From assembly GCF_001625305.1 (NCBI RefSeq), contig NW_017803887.1:490435-554434 (forward strand): 64,000 nt of DNA, in the 5' to 3' direction. The stretch's first letter is position 1, and every line of letters starts with the position of its first letter. Shown here in pieces: positions 46,278 through 58,200 of the stretch. The position numbers and the translations under genes were made by a program. The notes beneath the pieces are model-generated. The model saw only the letters and a program-made list of their open reading frames with translations, searched no databases and had not been told where the DNA came from. The stretch is from Branchiostoma belcheri. Lineage: Eukaryota; Chordata; Leptocardii; Amphioxiformes; Branchiostomatidae.

Positions 46278-49200
46278 ATGGTCAGAGAAACTAGGCACTT
46301 GTGGGTCGGGAATTTACCGGATAACGTGCGCGAGGAGCGTATCATCGAACATTTTAAACGGTGAGTACTAGTGTGTGTGGTTGGATAGGTGCTGGGGCAG
46401 AGGCGGTTTTGGGGGCGGGTAGTTTCCGAATAGCTTCCGCTCTCCCGATCAAAACACCTTATTATCCACTGCTTACAGTCTCCCATTTGACGGACAGTTC
46501 CTCAATTATCCTTCTGTGTGTGCGCTAGAGTGATATATTTCGTCTAAACGTTTTAAATCGACGCGTATTTGGCGCAGAAGTTGCCGTATGCTGGTTCAGA
46601 AACATGGCGGGCAGCTCGAAAGGAGCACACGAGATCTCTGTGCCGACGTTACAGTCGCTCTTCCGCGCCGCACAGACACTGTCACCCGTCCGCTAATCTC
46701 GCCCACACGGTGTCATTTCACCCCGTGGACACTCCGTGTACACGTTTAGAAAGGTTTAAACCCCTGTGTAAATGCATGGGAGAATTTAGCGAATGAGTAC
46801 ATTTGTGCGCCTTTGTTGTACGTTGTGAAAAATCGCTGGCACGGGCTCGCAGACGAGGGGATACCGGCAAGGGGGGAGGGGGTTGGGTCAGGGTCGGCAT
46901 TGTTTACACGCGTTTTACAATGCCTTGGGAGATCCGAGAACGCGAGGACAAAAGGGGTGATATTTACGTTGTGGTGAACCCATTTAGGATAGGAAAGTAC
47001 AACAGAGAGACGTTTTGCGAACATAGTAGAAGCGTAAAAAGCGGAATTACGATTTGGAAAATGACCCAGTCCTATAGTAACAAAGGAAAAAGCAGCTGGA
47101 CAAAGAATAGCTTCTTGTTTGCAGATCATTTATAACTGATAAAGTACACCAACAGGTGTACTGCAAGATGCATGCCTATCATTTTGTAAAAAAAAAATGT
47201 GTTGCCCAGTCCTTTTTGGGGCAAAGCCTTACTCTTCCAATCAGAGGTTTGGGGGTATTTTTAGCGTGTTTTTAGGCTTTTTTTATCAGGGTTTCTCTTT
47301 TGCACTGAATTGTTTTTCCCACGGAGAGAAACCCCGACAAAAAAGCCTAAAAACATGCTAAAAATACCCCCAAAACCCAAACCTCTGCTTGGAAAGTAGC
47401 AAAGCCTGTTGTTTTTGTGACTCACAGCAGTGGTGATAGCTCAGTCAAGGTTAGATTTGTAATGTGAGACTACAATCTGTGGTCTGGCATGTGTTTTGAA
47501 AAGGGAACAAAAATAATTTGGCCTCAGGATTCCAGACCAGTGAGTTTATGCGCAAGATTATTTTGTCTATACTGCTGCCATTATTGTATAACCAAACACA
47601 ACCCTTTGTTTTTATCATGGCACGATGAGGGCTCGAAATACTCAGTACCACCTGCATATGCAGGTTAGTGCAGGTAAACTTGGAGCTGTGCAGGTATTTC
47701 TGACGTCTACCTGTACCTAACCTGCACTGGTCCATGTTCTTGGTCAGTGGTAGTGGGTTTATACATGTACATGTAGGTGTATGTGGATTTTATTTGCTGC
47801 ATTGACTGTTACATGTGATGTATGAAGTATAAAAGATATATTTAATGGAAATGCCATAGTCTTTCATCAGTTTTTAGTATGATCTGCACTGTCCAAATTC
47901 TGATTGGTGCAGGTAAAATTTATGCCAAAAAAAACAGTTACTCAAGCAACTGGATATGATTTTGGAAATGGTCAGACATTTCAGTTGCTTGAGTAACTGT
48001 TCTTTTTCACATCTTATTACCTGGATGTCTAACCTTCACCGACATAAAGTAAAATTTGTCTGGTGCAGGTGATTTTCAATCTTACTAGTGCAGCTATGCA
48101 GCAAAAACGAAAGTATATTTAACCATGACAGTGGTCCCTGCTTCATGTGAAATTTCTTCTGTGTAATTCTGTGATGTGGACATAAACAGGCCTAAACTGG
48201 AGGTTATCCAAGGTGATGTGTCGTCAACAATCAGCTCAACAAAAGCAGGGGGCCTGTTTGGAAGCCAGCGTATTGTCTGGTGTTTTTATGTAGAAATGAC
48301 CCCTAGGGAAGGACACCAACTGGTTCTACATGAATAAATGATTGGTTTAGACTGTAGGGGTGTGAATATTAGGGGGTGAACCATTAATTATACTTACTGG
48401 GTTGCTATAGTTATTGTTAGTTTGATTTGTTTGTTTATGCAGTTGCTGTCAAAGAGTTTCAAACTTTCCTTCTTTTTTTCTCAAGGTGGCTTGATAGTGG
48501 ATGATCTTTGCCAGACAGAGTTCCAGATCTATGAGTTATCTTTAAATGGGTGCTCTGAAATTGGTCACTTTTTGTGATGGTAGTTTTCTTTCAAAGTGAC
48601 CTGCCAACAGTAAAGCTGAATTGTAGAGATGTAATATTTTAAAGAGATTGTTGATGGAACTTGCTGGAATGCCCTGACTGCCTTATATGTTGGAAGGCAT
48701 GGGAGCTCCCCAGTCTATGTTGAAGTTTTCTTTTGTGTATAAATAGTTAGACACACAAAATCTGTAAGGATGAGTCCTTTGTTACATGGCGATCCTGCCC
48801 AAATCTTGTGTTTAATTGAGATTGTAGTTGTCTTAGTGTAACATCTGTGTCAAAAATCATTCGCCAGTGTTTTGCAGGATAGCTCTATATCTTCTGGAAG
48901 AGACACCAATAATTTCTTTGTGTCAGATCTATATTGTAACGTTATAGAAGAAGTATTTATTATTTATATTCAGCAATAGCTATCGGTGGACAATTGTTGT
49001 CCCTGCTTCCTAGATTGTTGTCAGTTTTGACTGTATTTTTTCCGGGTTTTATATAGTCACGTCCCTTGTCAGCCAGTGGAACTGGTTTGTATTTCAAGTC
49101 AAGAATGTTAGCTCAGAGGTCAGCCAGTCAGTCCATGGTCAGTCACATGTTGTTTATCAGGTCCCAGCCTTACCACCACCAGTAGGTGTTGTTACTGCAC

Positions 49201-52200
49201 CATCCCCCAATCATGCACATGTGTTGTTTGTCAGGCTGTGGTTTCTCCCTCCCTGTAATCACTAGTGTACAGTCCCTGTACTATTTGTCATGTAAAGCGA
49301 GGCTGGCATTCAGACAGACCCCAGGGACATAAATAGAGAAGTTGTTTTCTACTGGTGAAGCATGTAGTATGTACACCACTGTTTGGAAGTGCTGCATTTG
49401 CATAAGAAGGTATTTCAGTGGGGTATTTTGGGAGGGGGTATTTTTCAAGAGGATGGTGGCAAGCTGACCTAGCCATCTCAGACCAATTTGAGTTGAAGGC
49501 TGAACACCATTCAGTGAAGCATATTTTTTAAAGATAAGGCTCTACCAGACAAGTTTTACCTGCACCATTCAGAATGTAGGAAGTGTGGATCACACTAGAA
49601 ACTGTTCTGTGTTCAGAAACCATTGCTATTTCTTTTATACTTCATACAGGCATGGGGCTTGATATAATGTCATTGATACAGGGTAGCAGTGAAATTATGC
49701 AGCACATACAGTCACACACATAAACACAGTGCATGGACCAGTGCAGATAGACACCAGAAATACCTGCCTGGGCAGCCCCAATTTTACCTGCACTAACTAT
49801 TATAGTAAGGTCCTGTGTCCTTCAACACTCCAAAACAACAAGCTAAAGTTTCCCCATTCATCTATTGTCTTTCTTGCCTACTGATTTGCATACAAAGCTT
49901 TGCACATGATAATCTCTGTGTTTATTTTACCAGGTACTTGCCAACCCATTATCATTATCCATGGTGTTGTTTTCGCAAGGCTGTTCCAAATGGCTGGTTT
50001 GCACATGATTGTCTGATTATGTAATACAATCTGGGAGGAAGAAGGGAGAGGGGATAGGTCCGCAGTACAGGCCACATGTTTGCCACCCTAACCTCAGGCA
50101 AACTGTGGAGTTGGGCATCTGTTGTTGTCCTGGGAAGGTTTTTTGTTTACAGAGAAAAAGTTGGAGCTTGGAGCCACGTCTCTAGTTCTTGGCACGCACA
50201 TTTTGACCTCTGCACCGGCTCTCACAGGTCATTCCAACCAGTCTGATCTGGTTCTGTCTGCAGCGTTCTTTTTATGGGCAGTAGATGATCTAGATGCTTC
50301 TCAACTGAGACCAAACTCACTGAATCAGCTTTTAGTCTCTTATGTGGCAGACTGTTGTTATTGTATGACTGTTTAACCATAGCTGATTTCGTAGGGTTGA
50401 TGCCAATTGGGATTTTTACCATAGTCAAAATTGACCGACAGGTGCCTTGTATATGATATGATATGGTCCACTGGACTACAATGTCCTTTTTATGGGTAGT
50501 AGTACCGTACTATGTCTTGGTTGATATTACATGTACAAAAATGTGTGTTCAGAAATCTTACTCTTACACTTTCACTGGTCTCCCCAGAAATTCTTAGGGG
50601 AGAGGTGCTCCCTAATCGGTTGATGAAAAATTTTCATGAAAATACTAAGAGAAAACCCTGTATTTGAACATTTTGGAAGAGGTGCTAGGATTTTGGGGGA
50701 GAAGGAGAGCACCCTAAGGCCTTGCTTCATTGCTTGAGGAGAGCCTGTCTTTCCCCAAACAAGGGGACCATCACAAGTGGTATCTGTTGACTTTTCTGTG
50801 CTGATAGAATAGTGATAGGCTGTCTGTCAGATGGTCTCCTGTTTGTTTTCCACAGTTGGCCCATACCACAGCCCCTGTGCTCTCTGCTTGCTCTGCCCAA
50901 AAATAGAAGCCGGGGTTGGTTTGCCAGGGAGGGTGCACAATAGCTGCTGACAAGTCTGGTAGCAGGCACACAGTCATGGCAGAATTGACATTTGAGTACT
51001 CTCCAAGCAGAGGTTTGGGTTAGGGGTTATTTTTGGCGTGTTTTTAGGCTTTTTAATCGGGGGTTCTCTTTTGCACTGTCTGGAATTTTTTCACCATCCN
51101 NNNNNNNNNNNNNNNNNNNGTGCAAAAGAGACACCCCCATAAAAACACGCCAAAAATAACCCCAAACCCAAACCTCTGCTTGGAGAGTAAAGTCTGGTAG
51201 TAGGCACGCTGTCAGGGCAAAATTGACATTTGAGCACCCTAGTGGCCTGCAAATAAAAGGAGCACCCAAGCAGTAACTGTTTAATGTGTGGCTTTAGTTC
51301 CCATTTGCGAATTTATGGAAAATCCTTTGTCTCTTGGATAAACTTGTATGTAATTTTAATGTTGAGGGAAGCTAGATTTTGTGGGGAATAAATGCTACAA
51401 TTTGCAATTAGGATGATTGTTTTAGCAATTCTAAATCCCTTTTGTTATGTGGGCAGAAATACGACTGTAATGAGATGAGGTTTTGGGTCCTTTATGGCTA
51501 GTTGTTTGCTTTAGTCTTTGCATGCTGACGTGGCCAGTTACATGCTACCTTTGGCCTGGTGTGATAAAGCTCAAAATACCACCTGCATATGCAGGTTAGT
51601 GCAGGTACTTCTGATGTCTACCTGCTCCTAATCTGCTCTGGTCCATGTACTGGGTTTATAATTATATGTACATACATGGATTTTTATTTGCTGCATTGGC
51701 GGTTACCACCTATGTTGTATAAAAGGAATAATGGCAGTGGCAGTGGCAGTTTTTAGTTTGATCCATACTTCCTACATTCTGAACAGTGTAGGTAAAATTT
51801 GTCTGGTGCTTGTAATTTTTAATGTTACCAGCACCAGTGCGGGCATGCAGTTAAAATGATTTTGAGAAACAGAAAATGGGCCACAGTTCTGTAATGAAAC
51901 ACATCAAGTCCCATATTCAAATACGAGAGGTCCTTATATTTTTTGAAATCTATTTATATGATCTTAAAGCACACTGAAGAGCTTTTATTTTTGGTAGCAA
52001 TTCTCTATTGGTTCAATATTATTATGAGGTTAGCCAGCAGTGAGAAGGTTCAATTTATTTGGAACAGAATATATTTCAGACAGGTGGGAGTACCCCTTTG
52101 GGCCCCTATTGCAAATATCAGGGGCAATGACGTCCTAGTTTCTGGACAGACTGCGGTAATCGCCCACATGTCAGCAGTTTTCTGTGTCCTGAATATATTA

Positions 52201-55200
52201 CACATGTGGCATGATGTCATCATGATTCCCTATTGGTCTCCAGACTACTCATTATCAAGTAAATGGCTATAGCAGTAAGTCTGCCGAAGTGTTAGTATAC
52301 CCAGCGTATCTGTCTTTCCGCCAATTTTGCCTCTCGTGATGGACAAAAACTGGCCATATCTGTAATCTTTGTCCGACAAAAATTGGTGTGTAAAGATATG
52401 AAAAGGGTTGTCATAAAACAGCAAAATTTGTCCATCAAAATGAAGGAAATAAAGTTTCAGAAGGTTTCACAATTTTCATGACGTCATAGACTTGCCATCC
52501 ATGTCAGGAATGAGGAACAGTAGCTATTAATATGTGAACTAGCGGCTGTGGTCCATTGCTTATAATATATGTAATACATGTGAGTGCTGTAATGGAAGTG
52601 TAGAAATGGAAATGGGTCGATTTTTCCTGCGTCTGTCATTAGAAAATTAAATGCAGGAGTTATGCTAAACCAATATGCTGCATATGGATAGTTTTATGTA
52701 TGATATTACAGCATGGATTTGTGGCAACATAAATAAAAGCAAATTTATGAAATTATAATGTAAGTTTATATCCTTTCAGGTATACGTCAGCTCACATGTA
52801 TGTAAGTTACATTGTGGTAGAGAATGTAACATAGTAAAACCAGCATATTATAATTTACCAGTAGCTGTAATGGGAATGAATTTAGGCAGAAAGCTATTTG
52901 CTTGCTTTTAATCTTAAGGTGCTTTGCTTGAAAGCTTTTAGTGTTTCGTGGTTTAGATTCAGAGAGTCTGTATTCTTGTCACGTTTGCTGGTGTAACGGT
53001 TAGCCCAGAATATGGATGGAGCCTGGCTGGTATATTTGGTTAACCGGAATACCAGAATATGGATGGGGCTTTTATATGAATGCGAGAAAGCTTTTAGCTT
53101 GCCTGAAGCAGAATTATGATGTGTGGAATAATAAGTAGAACATGGGAAAAGCTATCAGTATTCCTACCACATCTTTCTTGTCCGAAATGGCAAGCGGTGA
53201 ATCGAAATGTGTTCGTTCAAAATGGGGCCTGCATGCTTCTTATTCATGTGGCATAATCAACTGTTTTAATTTTACATAATTCATAGTCAGGGCACTCGAG
53301 TTCCGCATAATGCACAATCAGTCGAATTTAATGTGATGTCTTGGGGATGTTTCTGATTTCATAGTGATTTGTCATTTTTTTGTGGTCATAAAATCTCCTG
53401 TTCAGTCTTGTAAAGAGGTCGTTTGCCTGGCTAGCAAGACTCTGAGACTCGAGGGAAATAAAAATATTGTTTTTTAGACTGGAATAAACTGCTTCTTTTA
53501 ATGAATGAATGAAAGACCTTTATTGTACGCTTGTGCTCTAATGAGCTAAGTACAGGTCATGGGTAGACAGGGAAAAGAAAACAGTAATGACACTTACATA
53601 CTATATAAGCTAATGTATTCTACTATTTACAGGTTCAGCTTCTTCTCGCTTCTTTACGCAGTTAAAGATGTACGAACATATTGAGCTAATTATACATGGT
53701 TTGTCAAGTATGTATGTATCACTCTGTTTTTTTATGTGTTCACACCTTTGGAGAATAGCACTAGTATTTTTGCACTGGAGTAAGAAGGGGGAAAATTGTG
53801 ATTTTTAAAGGAAAATATCTTTTGTTCGTTCAGACTGTACTAATAATCTGTTTCACTTTTTAATGTATTGTCTGTTAAAATCATGAATTACTGTGTTTCT
53901 TTGAGTTCACACGTTTGGAGGATTAGTATTTTGGCACTGGATGGAGTAAGAAGGTAGAAAATGGTTTGATTTGTAAAGGATGATGGTTGTGGGAATATCT
54001 GTAAGGACCATACTGACCTCAGGACTCCTATGGAATATTAATGTTGGTTAGCAGCGCAGAGTGAAACTTCAAATCTGTCGGGATGGAAGAAACAGGGTTT
54101 TACGGAAGTTTCTGTGGCAGGAGACTGCAAGTAGTGCAGCCTTCTCACAAAAATTTAGAGTAGGTGGTTGAAATAAAAAAGTAGCAGGTGAGCCATGAAG
54201 AGATTTGTAATGGAGACAATTTTTTTCTTAAATTTACACGAAAGTAGGCGGCTCAAAAATTTGAGTAGGCGGTGATTTTTGCCTGTTGCGGCTTGTTTCG
54301 AGAAGGCTGGTAGTGGTTTGAGGTTTAGGGGATCTGAAAGCCCTTTTTAGCAAGATGTAATCATATAAATTATTTTAGTTTTACGTAATTTGTCACTACT
54401 ATAATACCAGTGTAATCAGTGGCTGGTTGATTTTAATGTAATAGGTTGGGGACGTTTCTAAATTCATTGTTATGCGTGTTGTGATGAGTGCGGCAAATTT
54501 TGAGTGATATGTAATTTTCTACCCCTTTTCCAGACCCATCCTTTTTAGTATGGCTGACATATCTTACCAGGCATTGCGGAACCGATCGGCCTGGTTAGAT
54601 TTTCCCTGATGCTGATCAGAACTAACGAGTTTAGACTCCCAATCTGGTATTAAAAGGGTTATAAACTTGGGTGCAGCAAATCAGATGAATGCGCGGGGTA
54701 GAATATCGATCTGACGAGTCCCAATCTTCGCTGCCTGCCTCCCTGCGTTTGCCCCACTGCCGCGGCTTTCTGGATATTGAGCGTTGATTGCGGCCGGCAC
54801 TGGGGAAATGGAATATCGATCGGTGGAGGGCTGCGCTCTAATGGAACGGCTGTGCTGTGCATGCAGAAATGGGAAGCTGACATAACCTGAACATGAGTGG
54901 AATGTTAAACAGGCAGAGGGCTGCTGACTGCAGTGGTACATGCAGGGGTTTTTCTAGAAAAATTTAGCATAAGGGAGCAGATCGCAAGCATAGGGAGGGA
55001 GCAAAGTGACGGGGGGGATTTTTTAATGAGAGAAACACAGTTTGTAATGCTAGAAATTCCAGTAGAATGGATTGTTGTATTGTTTTATTACATCATTAGT
55101 GGAAAAAGATCATTTCGAAAGACTAAATGGTGTGTAAGTAGCCACTTAGGGTTCAATCTGAGAATTCAAATGATATAATGAAGGAGCTGGCTGGTTACAT

Positions 55201-58200
55201 GAGGGAGCAGCGTCCTTACTCTCCTGTTTAGAAAAAAACGCTGTGCCATGCTCCAGTCTGCTGGCAAAGGGGATTTTTAATTGGTCTGGGATTATTTTGG
55301 AAACGGAGGTGTTCCTTTCCTTGTCAATTACCTCCTCTTGGAGACAAGGAATGAATTGCTACCATGGTTTGTAAAATAGGGTGTTATTTGTCAACCTCTT
55401 GTATTAAAAGGTCCGACGGAATTTAAGAATGGTTTTATTTGTTCATATTATCATATTCTCCATCCATATGGTCTCAATTTCAAAGCAGTACATTACAATA
55501 TATCAGAGGCACTGAATACAAAGTGGCGGATCAGAAATTAACACTGGAAAAATTAGAAAACTCATAATATTTGATTTTCTTCCATCTTAATATTTGCGGC
55601 ATGGCTTAATATTTGCGGTACGGTAGAAATCAATTTCTTCTAATCTTGCCGATATTACTAGAGACCCAGAGTGTCGGCTGTACAAGACAGATAACAAGAA
55701 GGTGATATTTGTATGGATGGCGCAGAGGTATGGATCCGTACATGAGGGGCACCTTTGGGGGGCTGTCTTCCCAGCCTTAGAAGACGTTCTCACTTCTCAG
55801 TAAACCCATTCAGGCCCCGTGGCTTGATTTGGCTTGATTCATCTTGAAGCATGATGTAATAGCAGTCATTTCTGTCAGGCCTCAATTCTGTCAAATTTAA
55901 ATGACAGATGCTAGAGTAAAATGTTGATTGTTTATTGAGAAATCTAAACCGCTCGCAGCCTCACAGCTGAATTACATAAAGGTTTGTACATAAAAGTCAT
56001 GTACATGGTACAATCACTAATAACTTGTTACATCTAAAAATGCCTTAATTTAAGATAACTGTGTTACAAATGTGTGACTAGCAGACTGCAGAGGTAGCTA
56101 TAGATACTCATGGCTTTTTCATATGTTTCATGAAAACTCTAGAATGGCTATGAGATAATAAAATCTCATCTCTTTGTACAGAAACAGTCTTTGAATCATG
56201 CATGCAAAATGCAAACCGTTTCATTTTGGATTGTAGTCATTTGGATTTTTGCATCATGATTGGGGCCTTAGATCTAGTTTCTAGATACTCAGGTCTTTCA
56301 GGTTGACCCCTTTTAGCCCATCTGCAAAATAAAATGAAAGGAGACTAGCCACCTAATCTACCACTCCACTTGTGGTATTAGTGGTTTCTCCGGGGAAATG
56401 CCATTACATATACTGAGGGGGTCTAGTACTAGTAGTAGAGAAAGCTGATGCTGGTTTCAAAATTGTTATAAAGCTATTTCTTACCAGTCCAGTATATGAT
56501 TGCTCATGTCTCACTGTTGGGCGATAGAAAAGCCTGGGGTCACCATGCTCTACCCCCACCCGCTATCATTACTGAACTGTCCCTTGGTATGCTGCCAGGA
56601 AGGCTGGATGTGTGACAGGTGTGTAGGAGGTGATATGTGGGCGAGGACGTGGTTGGAGGAAAGTTTGATACTGGATAAGTTTTCTTGACAAGAGATGGGG
56701 CTCCAGATGGGGGTTTGGAGACTACAAAGAGATATTATTCTGGACTGAATATTGATTGATAAACTGCATTGTATTTCTGGAAATGTGTCTGGTAGGTAAT
56801 TTTCAGTGTTATCTGCACCAGTATGCAGAGAAAAAATATTTTTAGCCTTGCGTCATAATATACTGTTTAAGTGATTTACATAATATTTACTTACAGTTAC
56901 ACAAAAATGTCTGTGATATCTAAAGGAGGTTTTAAATTGACGAAGGTAAACAATACTCATAGGAAATTCAAACTCTACTACTGCTCTTCTTCAGCATGAC
57001 TAATGAACTAACAGAACACTTATATATGAGCAAGTGGAAAAACCTGTTGAATATGACAAAGACTCATGTAGTTTTTGCTTGTGTTTTGTGCAGGTATGGG
57101 AGGATTGACAGCGTGAAGATTCTTCCCAAGCGCAGTTCGGAGGGTGGACTCGCAGCCTTCGTAGACTTTGTTGACATTAAATCTGCCCAGAAGGCCCACA
57201 ATGGGGTCAACCGCATGGGCGACCGGGAACTGCGCACAGACTACAACGAGCCTGAACGTGCGCCGGGAACCGTGGTTCAGATTCACGAAGAGGACCCGGC
57301 TACGGTGCGCCAGCGGGAAATGGGGTACCGGGAGGGCGGCCATCCTTACGGCCCTGCGTACGGGCGGTACACGCGCTTCGATCGTAGGTCGGATGGGTAA
57401 GTGTGGTGTGGCAGCGGAACCAGCCTCACTCTCTTGATGTATGGTTCTCATGAATTGTTCTCTCCACAGCTGACGATGGAATCCGCCAACCGAGCGAGGG
57501 GGTGGTGGGCATTTGGAATTTACCTTTACTTTTACATTGGGTTGGTTTTGGTTGGCTCAACTCTGGATCTGTGTGGACCCCAACAACGGATTTACGCCGC
57601 AGACGGATTACACCACCACCACCACGGAGGTATAGTTTTAGTTATAATTCCTACCGTCAGTGCCTTATATGGAATATACCACCGCCTCATTTCATCTTCA
57701 CACCACCACGGATACCTACCTACCATCACACCGGAGTACCCTCAGTCATCGCCATGCCGACCAACAGGAGTATCGCGGAGTGTACGACAGATAAGTATGT
57801 GCCCGGTGTGCGGGAGGGCGAGCGAGTACTTGGCTGTAACTGTAAGGTATAACTGTGTGTAAGAAAGACGTGACGTGGGCTCTTGTGTTGTGAGTGTGTA
57901 GTGTTGGCACGTTGTACTACTACTAGACAGAACTACAAACAAACTCCCCACGTACACTGGCAACAACAACATTGCATTAAAAAGAAAAAAACACCGGGTT
58001 TTCTAACTTTTCCATTCTACCGTTACATCTTATGTACATGGTAGGTAGTGACTTGAGGGCCATTGTAACCCTTTAGGGGATGGAATAGCTTACAGTACAC
58101 TAAACCTGTGGACTACTGAACTAGGATATACCACCTGTGCCTTACAAGTTTACATGGGAGATATTTTTTGACTGACATCTTCTGGGTACTACCTGCTGGT

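Larger units (their letters stand above)
46361..57093. other. SPEN intron 1
   Basis: A 10.7-kb intron. Identified contents are listed separately: two B'-type MITEs, two family I repeats, a gap, a LINE tail at 53503-53560 and a dispersed repeat at 54945-55245. The stretches 48091-50950, 51866-53500, 53561-54944 and 55250-56780 hold no recognised gene. 54690-54830 is CpG-rich with two GAATATCGAT motifs. Confidence 0.6.

Noticed and set aside
57401-57862. 153-codon frame with a His run after SPEN exon 2
   Set aside because: No family match, three overlapping frames are equally open, and the frame starts inside the intron. Treated as part of a possible 3' UTR.
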